64,000 nt of DNA from Taxillus chinensis (Eukaryota > Streptophyta > Magnoliopsida > Santalales > Loranthaceae). The DNA is taken from NCBI GenBank assembly GCA_023512835.1, contig CM042084.1:48221609-48285608 (forward strand), read 5' to 3'. The notes under the pieces are model-generated. The model was not told the DNA's origin, made no database searches, and was given only the letters and a program-made list of their open reading frames with translations. Position 1 is the stretch's first letter, and each line of letters starts with the position of its first letter. This document shows, in pieces, positions 42,675 to 55,010 of the stretch. The position numbers and the translations under genes are program-made.

Positions 42675-44362
42675 TTGAGGGAAAGATTGAGAGGAGAAGG
42701 AGGCGAGGTCTTGGGGATTGAAGGAGCGACGAGGCTTTTAGGGATTGGGAAAATGTAAAACTCGTGACCGCGCAGAATGTCCAGGATATATAAGACCGAG
42801 ACCGTGAATGTCGGCGGGTCTAGGGATTAAGCTAGTGGAACAGTGAACCGCTTGATAGGCCGAGGTCATTCGTCTTGAGAGCGGCACGCCCTCCGGATAT
42901 AGAGATGACGTGGAGACGGCATGACCAGCGAATGATAATAGCTGTTTGCCTTCTTTGGGAAGTGTGTGCATCCCGAGACATGCATTTAGTGGACCATCAT
43001 TATTCCTCCTCAAAAGCACGCGATATATAATAAGACATGGGTTATCGCTATTTGAGAGTTCCAAGAGTCCGGAGGAATGAACCGACGACCATCCGGAATA
43101 TACGATATCCGTGATAAGATCATCCGGATGGAAGGTAAACCGTGTTTGGAGAAACAAAGTGCGGTAAGAGAGAAGTAGATTCCTTTATTGTCATGAAGTC
43201 GAAGAGAGGAGAAGTACCACAACACTTCAAATCCGAGACTATAGACAAGATATATCGATAAAGGTGCAAAGAGAATCTGAACCTGGTAGCTTCACGAAAA
43301 TAAACTAAAAGAACAGGAAGTTGATTTAAGGAATTAGTACGGATATGAACAAATAGTCAATTGAAGAGCAACATAATCCGAACTAATGAGTAACGAACTT
43401 AATGCATTGAAAATGAATGTAATAGACATATCCGGATGAAGAATGATCATTGTTATCTTGAATGAAGGCATATGTCGGATAATAAACACATAAGTTCATA
43501 TTGATCAACATAGCTAAACCTTCTTGTCGAACGACATAGCTAAGATTAATTAAAAATCATATGATTTTCCAAATTAGGGTTCATGAGTGAAACTAGAGAA
43601 ATGAACACATGTCAAAAGCAAGCAAATGATTATTCAATTAAAATGCACGGTTGAAGGAAGAAAAACATCCTTGCATGCCACAATTCGATTCAACAATGCA
43701 TGTCCAGTTAGATCCGGAAGTGAAAGTTTAGAGGAAAGAGCATCCGAGACATATTAGGGGATCATTACAAAGGTAATTATTGCTCCCCCTTAGATCATGC
43801 GATTCTCTCGGTGATAGACTCCCCTCGGATAGATAGCCAGGAAAGAGGTCACGAGACATATACGGGGGGTATTACTTGGATAATAAATAAACATTTTCTC
43901 CCCGATAGATCATGCGATCCTCTCGATGGTTATTACCTGTTAAAGAATTTAGATTATGAAACAACACTGTCTACCCATTAGGAAACTACACTTCAAGAGC
44001 TAATCAGATCATGATGTGATTACAACCACCAAGCATTCCGAGCTAACCCATTTCATTTCTTCAACCATACAAGTTAATAGAGCAATCAATATGAAACAGC
44101 ATTCGTCATGTGGTGATGAGTGGAGATTAAAATCGTGAAATCCTAAAGAGGTTATTCATATACATTTTAATTATGTTGGCTTTAATGGCTTCAGTCGTGA
44201 AACGCAAGCATCCTCCCAATATGAACATATGAGAAAATTATGAAAAACAAAATGCATGACACAAGTACAAATAATCAGCACGAGAAACAGTTGGTGTCAA
44301 ATGTGCATTATAAATGCAATGCAAGTTCTAAAAGAAAGACTGTTGGAATTATAAAGTAGAAA
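42675..44362 (-). other. Spacer between pol and cargo gene (element E)
   Basis: About 1.7 kb is homologous to the A spacer. PPT-like minus-strand motifs occur near 43785-43795, 43820 and 43905-43915. A frame of 139 residues (42738-43157) shares LLRRNND and CLGMHT-like blocks with A 14361-14807. I see no recognised domain. Confidence 0.6.
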
Positions 44363-44990
44363 CTATACAGATAGATCAAGTATACCTAATTTAAGGAGAA
44401 GCTTAGAAAATCTTGCATCAGGTAGGGGCTTGGTGAGTATGTCTGCGAGTTGATCATCCATAGAAACATGTTCGAGAGATATATGCTTTTTAAGAACATG
44501 ATCTCGGATGAAGTGATACCTGACTTCAATGTGCTTGGTCTTTGGGTGCATCACAGGATTGTTGCTGATGGCAATGGCACTAGTGTTATCGCAGTACAGA
44601 GGAACAGATGTCATGTTGAAACCGTAGTCAGTAAGTTGACTTTGCATCCAGAGTAGCTGAGCAAAGTTACTCTAGCAGCTATATATTCCGCCTCAGCAGT
44701 AGAGGTTGATATGGAATTCTGCTTCTTACTGAACCATGAAATCAATCTGTTTCCGAGAAACTGACAAGTACCGCTAGTGCTCTTCCTGTCGATGCGACAC
44801 CCGGCAAAATCAGCATCTGAATAATCGGATAAGGAGAAGTTGGACTCCTTTGGGTACCAAAGTCCCAAATTCACTGTCCCTTTTAAATATCGCAATATCT
44901 GTTTCACATGAAGCATGTGTGACTCTTTGGGATTCGCCTGATATCTTGCGCAAATGCAAGTTACAAACATTATATCTGGGCGACTTGCGG
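44363..44990 (-). pseudogene. Copia RNase H (element E)
   Basis: Two overlapping minus frames encode it. Frame 44611-45150 contains DADFAGCRIDRKSTSGTCQF (first catalytic Asp) and STSTAEAEYIAA (Glu). Frame 44363-44647 contains CDNTSAIAISNNPV and the C-terminus ADILTKPLPDARFS, ending at the TAA 44363-44365. One frameshift near 44630-44660 separates them. This is the best preserved copia RNase H in the window. Confidence 0.87.
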
Positions 44991-45974
44991 TAAGGTACAA
45001 CAATGATCCAATCATCCTTCTGTATTCAGTCACATTTACAGATTCACCGTCAAGATCAGGATCTAACTTGGCACTAATGCGCATGGGAGTTTTTACTGTA
45101 GATGAGTTCTGCGTCCCAAACTTCTTGATTAAGGCTTGAGTGTACTTCACTTAGTTGATGAAGATTCCATCTTTCATTTGTTTAACTTCTATACCAATGA
45201 AATATGTTAGTTCTCCCATCATGCTCATTTCAAATTTGCCAGTTAGCAACTCGCAAATTCTTCACAAAGCTTTGGATTGGACGATCCGAAAATGATGTCA
45301 TCCACATAGATTTGTACGATGAACAAATTATCTTTCTCCTTTCGTAGAAATAGGGTGGTGTCTATCTTCCCTTTTCTAAAATTATGTTTGAGCAAAAATT
45401 CTGACAGTGTGTCGTACTAGGCCCTTGGAGCTTGCTTCAATCTGTACAATGTTTTCCGTAGTTTATATACCATATACTCAGCCTTGTGTTAAACAAACCC
45501 CGGAGGTTGTTCAACATAAACCTCCTCTTGCAGGTCTCCATTTAGGAATGTGCTTTTGATGTCCATTTGATAAACCTTGAAGTTTTCATATGATGCATAC
45601 GACAAGAACATTTGGATTGCCTCAAGTCTAGCTACTGGAGCAAAGGTTTCATCATAATCAATACCTTCTTCTTGACGATATCCTTTGGCTACCAGTCTGG
45701 CTTTGTTCCGAATTACTATTCCTTCGGTATCCAATTTCTTCCAGAACACCCGTTTAACTCCTATGACTTGTTGATATCTCGGCCTTGGTACTAATGTCCA
45801 CACTTCATTCCTTTTGAACTGATTAAGCTCTTCTTGAATAGCTTCTATCCAATTTGAGTCTTGAAGGGCTTCTTCCACGACCTTTGGCTCTATTTGTGAT
45901 AGAAAACATGAGTAGAGGCAGAGATTGGAAGTGGCGGCCCTGGTTCGTACTCCAACGGTAGGATCACCAATCAC
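44991..45974 (-). pseudogene. Copia reverse transcriptase (element E)
   Basis: Frame 45489-45974 begins [12 protein letters not shown] and includes [20 protein letters not shown] and [20 protein letters not shown], ending in a stop just after. The stretch 45151-45488 carries an intact YVDD (45297-45308) but has an in-frame stop where Trp is expected (near 45418) and a break near 45255. Frame 44611-45150 completes the thumb and connection blocks. The order and motifs are those of A and B. Confidence 0.86.
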
Positions 45975-46475
45975 TTGATCCGATGGGTGGTTCCGAGTCC
46001 ACCTATAGTTCTGCGCAAGTGGTGGTGAGTAGTTGATGATTTGAAGCTCGTCGATCGGGTGGATCTTGTATATCAGTTGGTTGAGCTTCTTCTGGACTAT
46101 TCGTATCCGTAAGATTGAACAGTTCCTGAAGTACTTGGATGTCTTCTCAAGACTATTGCTTTCGCATTAATTGGTCCGGACGAACTTGATGGTTCTCCAG
46201 AGTTATGGATGTCCGTAATACTTTGTCCAGAGATAGGTGAAGTCCCGAGTCCGAATCTTCCGAAGCATCATCGTTGCATTTCTTTTTGCTTCACCTGGTG
46301 CTTGTTAATTGGTCAATAATAGTAACAGGAACATGTCCGAACCGAGAGTAGTCGATTATATTGACATGGATAGATTCTTCAACAGTTAGACGCTTTCTAT
46401 TGAAGATACAATAATCCTTGTTGTGTAAAGAATATCCGACAAAGATCCCAACATCGGATTTTGGCTCAAATTTAC
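45975..46475 (-). pseudogene. Copia integrase C-terminal fragment (element E)
   Basis: It contains KFEPKSDVGIFVGYSLHNK and VEESIHV, equal to A 10940-11060, followed by a degraded Ser/Pro linker toward RT. It is cut at 46475 by element F. The 102-residue open frame 46291-46599 mixes this with LTR F sequence and is not a natural protein. Confidence 0.8.
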
Positions 46476-48430
46476 TGTAATGACCCGTGTGTAAGAACTT
46501 AACCGCAAACACCTTGGATTTTGGTGCGCAAGTTTGAGGTAAGAAATGAGCCCAAGATGGGACTTTTGGGAGGTGCATGTGACAAGTGATAACGTGCATT
46601 TATGCCCTAGGAAGATGCTATTTGCAAATACATGCGGTTTTAAGGTTGTTTTGTCAGATTTTGGAGCTCATTTTTGATATAGTAGATGGCCTCAAACAAT
46701 TGCCATGCAAGAACAAAAGTTGCTTAGAATGAGGTCCTCTACCTACCACAGAAATTTCAGAGCATTTGGAGCTGCACGTGAATTCACCCATTTCATGTGC
46801 AAGCATATTTTTGCTTCTCAGGCCTCTACAAGATGCAAGGAGGTTTGGGGTAAAGTTTGAGTGCATTTGGAGCTGCACGCCAATTGGGGAATTGGCGTGC
46901 AAATTGGCGTGCAGGTATATTTTTGCATGATTGTCTTCCTTTTGTTTTGCTGATGATTTCTTTCTGAAGGACCAAGTTCAAATAGTGAGTATTTTGGTGT
47001 GTATGGATGTGGGAAGGTCATAGCTTGTTCCATCAAAACTACGTCGTTTTGATGCTGGGATTCACTTAATCAAAACTACGTCCTTTTGGTGTTGTGTTGT
47101 CCATATAAGGAGGTGAAGACTCCTTGTTTTAGGTTTAAGGTTCTCTTCAGCTGTTGCAGCCGTCGTAGAGAGAGAGAGAGAGAGCTAGAGAGAGGGAAGG
47201 AAGGGGAGCTGCTGGTTGTTGCCGGAGCATCTTGCGTGGGGAGGACGGCGTCTAGCACGGGAGCAAGGAGGATTTGCCTTAAGGTAGGGGTTCTGTTCTC
47301 CTTGTACCTATCCCAGGGTTATGGCCTTGTGGTAGGCGATTTGAAATCGGGATATATATTATATGTAAATCCATATAGGTGTGATCTCCTATATGGATGT
47401 TGGCCTTCAATGGCATTTTGGTGTGATTCTGTTGTTGGGTGGTCAGTGCATGTTATATGTTCGATGAAATGCCTGTGTGAATATAGCTGTGTGTATATGC
47501 CTAGTACATGTTTGATAATATGCCTGTGTGGCTGGACTTGTGATTTGGTGTATGTATGCATGCTGGGTGTTTGTTCTATTGCCTGAATGGCTGGGTTTGT
47601 GCACTTGTGAATGGGTGCACACCAAGTGTTTGGTTTTATGCTTGAGTGACCGTGGTGTATGTTGTGTGCATGACTGTGATATCTGGCCTGAAGAGGCGGT
47701 TAAATTACTTTGCCTGAGAGGCAGTTAAATCAGTGGCCTGAAGAGGCAGTTAAATTACTTTGCCTGAGAGGCAGTCAAACCAGTGGCCTGAAGAGGCGGT
47801 TAAATTACGTTGCCTAAGAGGCGGTTAAACCAGTGGCCTGAAGAGGCAGTTAAATTACTTTGCCTGAGAGGCGGTTAAATCAGTGGCCTGAAGAGGCGGT
47901 TAAATTACTTGTTTGTGATGTGGTTTGTTAGCCAGTGTGGCTGGGGTTGAGGTTACGCCCGCTTGTGTGGAATGCTTTATTTTTCTTTATACTGCCACGT
48001 CACTACACCTGTGCACATGCATGTAGCCGCTAGGAGCATGGGAAGGGTTGGGGAGACTTGATCCCTACTGAGTTGTGGCTGCTCACCCCTCCTACTGTGT
48101 TTGCTTGTTTTCCAGGGACTTATAGGCGTTAGGTGGATACACCAAGGTGGAAGACCATCTTCATTTTATTGTTCACTTCAGTGATGTAATTTCTTAATTT
48201 ATGTAACCCCAAGGGGGGGAATGTACTAAGGGAATTGAATTGTAGTAAGGAACATAGTTGGTTTGTGAACCTTAAATGTTTGAAATTAAATAAAGATGTG
48301 GCTTGTTTGATTTATTGTAATTGTTAGTCTTGTTTGTGTGGCATCCAGTAATCTAACCCCGTTGCCCTCCGTGTGGGTGAATGGGGAGTCACGTACCGGT
48401 TTCCCCGAGTCGAAAATCCGGGGCGTGACA
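46476..48430 (+). repeat. Element F 5' LTR
   Basis: The 1955-bp LTR runs from TGTAATGACCCG to GGGCGTGACA. It contains paired ACGT-core motifs (47035-47092), TATATAAGG-like CATATAAGG near 47102, GAGAGA repeats and a tandem array. Confidence 0.92.
47685..47915 (+). repeat. About 48-bp tandem repeats (GGCCTGAAGAGGCGGTTAAA) in LTR F
   Basis: About five units alternate GGCCTGAAGAGGC-GGTTAAATTAC with TTGCCTGAGAGGC-GTTAAA. The same array is at 53765-53960 in the 3' LTR, where about 530 bp before it are deleted. Confidence 0.88.
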
Positions 48431-48433
48431 TTA

Positions 48434-48445
48434 TGGTATCAAAGC
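48434..48445 (+). other. Primer-binding site (tRNA-iMet), element F
   Basis: TGGTATCAAAGC lies three bases after the LTR, with one mismatch to the expected TGGTATCAGAGC and no gap. Confidence 0.87.
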
Positions 48446-49168
48446 ATGGTCTAGTTGGCCTAGGGTAGTGGGCGGATCTGGTTGTCTCGAGTCCTTTGGA
48501 GGAACTTGGAGGGACGTGCCTGATCAACACGGTCCTCTTTGAGCCTCTAAGGTATACTCGGGGTTGTCCAGACCTGAGGTAGGATTTGCATGCATTGGCA
48601 TTAGGGCACTAGTTGCATTTGTTGTCTTTGTGTGATTGTGTGGGTAACCGAGATAAAGCATGTGAGAGGAAAATATGAAGAACGTGATTTAATCTGTGCA
48701 ACTCTGATTTTATGACAACTTGAGCTGTGTGCTTGTGGAATTACTGCTTGTGCAATGTGGTTTAATAAGAACTGAAATGTGTGCAGTGTGAGTAACTGCA
48801 TGGATAAATGGGTTGAACGTGATAAAGTTTCAACTGTGCAACTCTGAAAATTTGTGATGATTTGAGCATGAAAGCATGGAAAAGAATTTGTGGTATTGAA
48901 ACTGAGTGCTTGTGAACTTGAAGCTTATGAAATGTGAACGAACGGAAAATAAAATAAAATAAAATAATGTTGGTGTTCTGTGAATGATTGAGTATGTGCC
49001 TTTGTATGGTATTGTGTGGAGGAAGTGATGTTGTGTTCAAAACGATGAGACATCCACTTAAGTATAGATTATATGTGCAATGTAAAGGTGTGAACTTGTA
49101 TAGTCTGTGATGTGCACCCATGAATTTGTGTGGTGAGAATGCATGTTTTGAAGTTAGTTATAGCTCAA
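48446..49168 (+). other. Untranslated leader of element F
   Basis: The first about 130 bp (CTAGTTGGCCTAGGGTAGTG, CCTTTGGAGGAAC) match the leader of I. I see no gene here. Confidence 0.6.
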
Positions 49169-49640
49169 AATGCCTAGTCGGTAATGGTATTGAGATTGTT
49201 AAGTGATAACCTGGAGCGCTGCCTTTTCGTGGAGCCAATGTCTCCGAAAATTGTGACCTGTACGACTATTGAGGTAGCAGAGAAGCCCGCCCCTCGGGCT
49301 GGGCAAGTGGGTGAGCTGCAGGATGTAAGTAATGATCTAATCATGGCAGGGGTTGGCATCTTAAGCCTGGTAATTCAAGAGTTGAAGGATGAGATTCGAC
49401 AACTGATTAAGAGCGAGGTACGCCGAGAGCTATCAACCCACATCATCGGGGGGAGCTTGGGTGAAGATTAACTGAAGCATAGTTGTCCTAATCAGCAGAA
49501 AGGGGCTCAAGAGGCAGAGACCAGTTTCCCAAAGGGGTTGTTCTTGCAGTGGACAACCGGGACATTGGAAAAGAGTATGGCAGGAAGAAGTACTCGTGTC
49601 GCATCTGTAGGACATCTCCAGACAGTCTGTTTTGGTAAAG
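49169..49640 (+). pseudogene. Gag remnant of element F
   Basis: The ATG at the position equal to I's gag start reads MPSR and then a stop. The open frame 49184-49471 encodes a 95-residue piece with a charged helical end (IQELKDEIRQLIKSEVRREL), reminiscent of the start of Tekay gag. After a gap, sequence near 49535-49585 reads CSGQPGHWKR, a degraded zinc knuckle. The capsid core between the two is missing, which indicates a large internal deletion of gag. Confidence 0.6.
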
Positions 49641-52600
49641 CAAGGCATGGTGCTAGAGGACTGGCTCAGCGAGCTAGGGATAAAGCAAAATTCAAACCTT
49701 GTTTGGGGGCCGAAGACTACCAAGTGAGGCTAGGAGGAGAGCATGGCAGAATTTTCCTTAGTCTAGGGTACGATTTTGATTCTCGCGTGTTACGGTTTCT
49801 GTTTATTGGTGGTATCATATTCCTTTAACGATAGTGATCGGTTGAGTCTCGTGCTGGCTTAGGTGAGGATGGGTGAACCTTTGATTGCGGCGTTTCTAGC
49901 AATTTAATGAAGACACTTGTGATAGAGGGGTATTCTCGCTGGGTGGGCTCTTGAGCCACCGTTTTATGTTAGGTGAGGCTTATAAGGTCGTTTGAGTTAC
50001 CATTTTGGATGGACGTAGTTGGGGACCTACTAGAGAATAAATGAGTAAAATAAATAAAAATATATATAACACCAAATGACTAATAAATTACTAATGGTTA
50101 TAAATAGTTGTTAGAAAGAGTTGGTGGTTTTAGTGTGGTCTAAAGTGTTAATTGTATCTTTGTGTGGTAGTCAATTTTGGGCGCCCGTGTGTGAGGAAAG
50201 TAATAAATGTTACTGTGTTACTCCTAATACTCTAGCGTAGGTGAGATTACCTCTGGGTAGTGTGTGACCCCGCTGTGGCAACCTTGAGTAATAGAAATGT
50301 GTTTTCATGTGAGTAGAGGTTTCTGTAGATGTGCTACCTAAGAAGGATGTTCTTTTGGTAACCTTTCCAAGTGTCAAGGTTGAGGGAGGAAATTGCCACT
50401 AGTATAACCCACTCCTTGAGTCATTGAGATCTAAATTGATTGGCGAGAGTGGTATGTGGTTTTAAGGTTCTTATGGGGGTCCTGTGGAGGTGGCTGCAAA
50501 TTCTTGGGTGGCCAAATCTTGACCACGTGTCATGCTGGTGGTGTGTGAAAGACCTTGGGTAATGTTCATAGGATATGTGGTGAAGTGGGTTTGTGTATGT
50601 ATAAAAATGTGATGAGTTCTGGAACTAGGTTACAAGTGAGTTTATAGGATCGTGCCCAGTGAACCCAATCGGTGCAAGCAGGCAAGCGAGTGAGATTGGG
50701 CAGGCCTTGTTTGGATTTTTCCTCATAATTAGGAGACACCTTCCGAGGGGTTGAGGATGTACTCCTGGTGGTAGGACCATTCCGTTCATCCATGTCCCGT
50801 GGGTAATAGGCTTAAAAGAGGCGAGGAGGTGGGGGCTAGTATGTCCTCTCTTACATGTGTTCTACACAGTAGTTTATTTCGTGTGTTGTGGTTGCTTTGT
50901 TTTGTTGTATGTGTTACATATGTGCTAAAGGAGTAGCAAAGTTCTTATGTGTGGGTCTCGTGGCATTCATATGCAGAGGAGTAGGAGGTGATGCATGCGC
51001 ATATTATGTGTGGTGTGGGATGAAGAGGGGTGTTATGTGTAATGTTGATGTTATTCCTTGTCACGTGTGATGGCATGCTAAGTTAAAGTGTGAAAGTATT
51101 GATGAGTTGTGATTCACGAATGGAGTCGGATGTGAGTTTTGCTTGTAGGGGGTATTAGTCTTTACTCCTTTGGGGGAGATTTGTGTCCTGCGGCTATTAT
51201 GGGGTCTTCATGCTACATATATTCTTCTTGAAAGTCTTTCGTGTGCGTTTCTATGCGGTAAGTGTGGTGGTCCACGCCATCAAAGTGTTGGTGTGTTTGG
51301 GAGCTGCGTGAATGTCCCGAATTAGGAGTTTGCATGTCTTGTTTCCTGTGCCTACCGGAAGGAATTACAGTGACCATATTAAGCGGCGGCTAGAGCCTGA
51401 GTATTTCTTGGTCTATTTGAGTGTTTTGTTGGTGTGTTGAGATAGAATGTAATAGTTGATATAGGGGAGTTGGTGGGCCATGAGGTGGAGTATGTCCTGG
51501 AGGCAAGGGATTCCCTTGTGACCTGTGAGTAGTGACACAGAGGATTCTGTTGTTGTCATGTTGCAGGTAGGAGAGCTTTCCAGGGTGGAGCGAACTATGA
51601 TGTTGGTACCTACCCATCGTCAAAGGATTCTTATCGCATGGAATGCCTGCTGACTGAGAAGGCGTTATCACTTGGGTTGTAACATAAGCCTCAGTTAGTG
51701 AAGGCTGTGTGGGACCTTGGTGGATCCCTACTTGACCGTAGTCAGAGAGGTGTTATTTGTGTGGCGTCCTGGTTCATGGGATTCTTTCGTAGGCTCTCAA
51801 CGTTGGTGACTGGTGTTAGCTCGATAATAGTTTTGGTCTTGCCGTGATTGGGTATGGTACTGAATTTGTTGTTTTCAGTTACTCTTTGGACTCCGTTGGG
51901 CGTCATGTTGAATGTGACCGAATTGGTGGAGGGCAAACTTCATCCTGATGTACTTGTGTCCTAGATTGTAAGTCATCTTGAGTCCCCTTTGGCATTGGTT
52001 GGGTTCTGTTGTTGCTTGTATCACTATAGAGTGAGGCGGTTTTAGCAGTGATGATGGTGCTGCGTTGTGGTGATCTCCATGTGTGGAAATGTGATTGTTG
52101 TTTGCATAATGCTTTTCTCTTGTTTGTTTGTGTTTCCTTGTGACCTCATTGTGTTTGCTGTCAGGGTACGGTCTACATATGGAGTGTGACTGCGTTGTAA
52201 ATTGTTGGTGTCCGTTGACATCAAATCTCAGTGGTGTTATTGTTGGGTATTTTACATTGTGGAGTGTTGGTCCTATCGTGACGCGAGTAGGCGCCTAACG
52301 CCGCGTACCCTGCTACGTTGACGCAGTGACTTCTCGTGGATTGGATGCTTCACGCATAAGCTTAGGTGTTGGCCTTCTTCGGTTGTCGAGGTCTTAGTGA
52401 ATCTATGGGAAGTTTCTCGACCTCACTATTGTCAGACTTGCTCATATGAGTTGTTGTCAGCACGCTAATTGGCCAAGCTCTAGTTCTTGTTATGCGCGTG
52501 AGTGTTATGTGTTGCTTTGATCTTCTCATGATGTTTGCTACTTGGTTTCTCTTTTCGGGGACGAAAAGTCCAAAGGTGGGAAGGTTGTGAGGAAACTCCT

Positions 52601-53082
52601 TGCGGATGAGCTTGTAGGGTGTTGGCGAATGGGCAGTGGAATGTTAAACGTGTAGTAATGTTCTGTTTATGAGTTGTTCCTTGTAGTGGTGTTTATGATG
52701 TGAGTTGGTATGTGACCTATGTGATTTGTTAAACGTGTTGGGGATGGGCGCATATGTCTTACACCGTCATGACATGTGACTACTTGTGAAATATGTGTTA
52801 GGTAAGGCGAAGACATGGGAACGTGAGTCCAAGATGCGTGATGCGGACATGTGACTTATTTGTATTACGATGTGATTCGTGATGCGGACATGTGGTATAT
52901 GCATTTTAATGCCTGTGGTTATGAAATTGTGGTGGTGTTTTGTCTGGTTGCGGACGTATGTCCTGTTACATGCTGTGTGTGATGTATGACCCATTTGGGT
53001 GTTGTGGCTTGCCATTTTGGCAAATGGGTAGAATGTGTTTGTTTTCCTTGCATATTGTTTATTTTCGAGGACGAAAAGTCTT
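49641..53082 (+). other. Interior of element F without recognised genes
   Basis: There are about 3.4 kb of GT-rich sequence on the plus strand with no open frame above about 100 codons and no RT, integrase, RNase H or protease motif I can see. TTTTCGGGGACGAAAAGTC (52551-52569) and a GGGAACGTGAGTCCAAGATG stretch near 52816 match the pol tail and 3' end of element I. The remainder may be heavily decayed pol or unrelated filler. Confidence 0.5.
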
Positions 53083-53095
53083 AAGGGGGAGAGGA
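53083..53095 (+). other. Polypurine tract, element F
   Basis: AAGGGGGAGAGGA abuts the 3' LTR and is identical to element I. Confidence 0.9.
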
Positions 53096-54043
53096 TGTAA
53101 TGACCTGTGCGTAAGAAGTTAACCGCAAACACCTTGGATGTTGGTGCACAAGTTTGAGGTAAGAAATGAGCCCAAGATGGGACTTTTGGGAGGTGCATGT
53201 GACAAGTGATAACGTGCATTTATGCCCTAGGAAGATGCTATTTGCAAATACATGCGGTTTTAAGCTGTTTTGGCAGATTTTGGAGCTAACTTTTGATATA
53301 GTAGATGGCCTCAAACAATTGGCGTGCAAGAACAAAAGTTGCTTAGAATGAGGTCCTCTACCTACCACAGAAATTTCAGAGCATTTAGAGCTGCACGTGA
53401 ATTCACACATTTCACGTGCAAGCATATTTTTGCTTCTCAAGCCTCTACAAGATGCAAGGAGGTTTGGGGTAAAGTTTGAGTGCATTTGGAGCTGCACGCT
53501 AATTAGGGAATTGGCGTGCAGGTATATTTTTGCATGATTGTCTTCCTTTTGTTTTGCTGATGATTTCTTTCTAAAGGACCAAGTTCAAATAGTGAGTATT
53601 TTGGTGTGTATGGATGTGGGAAGGTCATAGCTTGTTCTATCAAAACTACGTCGTTTTGATGCTGGGATTCACTTAATCAAAACTATGTCGTTTTGGTGTT
53701 GTGTTGTCAATATAAGGAGGTAAAGACTCCTTGTTTTAGGTTTAAGGTTCTCTTCAGCTGCTGCAGAGGCGGTTAAATTAGTGGCCTGAAGAGGCAGTTA
53801 TATTACGTTGCCTGAGAGGTGGTCAAACCAGTGGACTGAAGAGGCGGTTAAATTACTTTGCCTGAGAGGCGGTAAAACCAGTGGCCTGAAGAGGCGGTTA
53901 AATTACTTTGCCTGAGAGGTGGTTAAATGAGTGGCCTGAAGAGGCGGTTAAATTACTTGTTTGTGATGTGGTTTGTTAGCCAGTGTGGCTGGGGCTGAGG
54001 TTACGCCCGCTTGTGTGGAATGCTTTATTTTTCTTAATACTGC
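53096..54043 (+). repeat. Element F 3' LTR, 3' truncated by insertion G
   Basis: It starts TGTAATGACC and follows the 5' LTR to the point equal to about 47999, with a 530-bp internal deletion near 53766. The five bases ACTGC (54039-54043) are the presumptive TSD of G. Confidence 0.88.
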
Positions 54044-54479
54044 TGTCATCACTGGTTTTCGTCCGGGCCCTTTTGGGGTGAGCTCAAACTAAACCAATGG
54101 TGAGAAATTTTAGAGTCGCCACCAACTGTTTTTGGGGTACAGTTGGATACCCTTTACTTTGAGTAGTTTTAAGTGTATGGTCTGCGTTATCAGAGATGGG
54201 TTCGGGAGTTGGTTACGTGTAGGGAAGGATTAGCACCCCTACAGCGCCCTTTCGGTATCTAATTTAGGAGGAGGAGGTTTTAGTTTATTTATACTGCCAT
54301 GACTGGGCTAAGTTAAAGTTTATGATTTTTATTTGGCTAAGTTATTTATTAAAGTCATGGTTAAAAAAGATTTATCCTAAATTTCTAAAGGGAATCCTAA
54401 AGGTTTTGGATTTTTGAAGTGGATAATGAGATCCTAGGGATTGGTTTGTTTTTTGGTTTTGCTCTTGAAATCCTAAAAA

Positions 54480-55010
54480 CTATTTGTTTATTTTTCCCCC
54501 TTTTTTTGGTTTGAGTTAGAACATGCATTTTGTGTTTGTTTTTCTATATTTTTTTGTTGTTTTTTTTTTGTTTTTTTGTTTTTTGTTGGAAGACATTTGG
54601 AAAACATTTTATGAAAACATTATCAAAATATGTTGTTGAAGAGATTTAAAAAAAAACATTTTATTAAAAAAAACGTTTTGTTTTGTTTTTTTTTTGTGTT
54701 TGTTTTTCTGTTTTGTTTTGTTTTTTGTTTGTTTGTTTGTTTGTTTGTTTGTTTTGTTTTGTTTTTTTTTTTTGAAAACATTTCGAAATTTATTTATTGA
54801 AAACGTTTTAAAAAAACATGTTTGTTTTTTTTGTGTTTTTTTTTTGAAATTGAAAATGCATATATCAAAATTGATGTGGAGTGTGTGAGTGTGACATCCA
54901 CAAAAATAAAATCACTCTTTTTTTTCTTTTCTTTTTGTTGCTTTTCATCTTCTCCTTTTGCTCTCTCCTTTTTTCTTTTCTTTCTTTCTTCTCTTCTTGT
55001 TTTTTTTACT
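54480..55010. repeat. T-rich low-complexity region in LTR G
   Basis: Runs of TTTTG, TTTGT and TTTTC occur here, the equivalent of 4600-4925 in LTR C. Confidence 0.85.

Larger units (their letters stand above)
38451..46475 (-). mobile_element. Ty1/copia element E with cargo gene, 5' part outside window
   Basis: On the minus strand: 3' LTR 38451-39852, PPT 39853-39866, cargo gene 39994-42674, spacer, RNase H, RT and a piece of integrase, cut at 46475 by element F. Its 5' LTR, gag and protease must lie beyond F and G, outside the window. It is inserted in the cargo gene of D (flank AGGTA at 38446-38450; the partner TSD is not visible). Confidence 0.87.
46476..54043 (+). mobile_element. Tekay-like gypsy element F without recognisable pol
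   Basis: Plus strand: 5' LTR 46476-48430, PBS 48434-48445, gag remnant near 49169-49640, a 3.4 kb interior with no RT, integrase or protease I can recognise, PPT 53083-53095 and 3' LTR 53096-54043 cut by element G. LTR termini, leader, PPT and upstream motifs match element I. A small remnant of the chromodomain tail remains near 52810. The LTRs are very similar where both exist, so the insertion is fairly young. This suggests a non-autonomous derivative copied in trans. Confidence 0.8.

Noticed and set aside
46291..46599. 102-residue minus frame joining an unknown N-terminus to an integrase block
   Set aside because: Chimera across the F insertion boundary. The N-terminal half is LTR F and also appears in 52767-53219.
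49641..53082. Search for a host gene or new system in the pol-less interior of F
   Set aside because: No open frame above about 100 codons, no clear exon structure and no recognised motif. Best described as decayed or non-coding interior.
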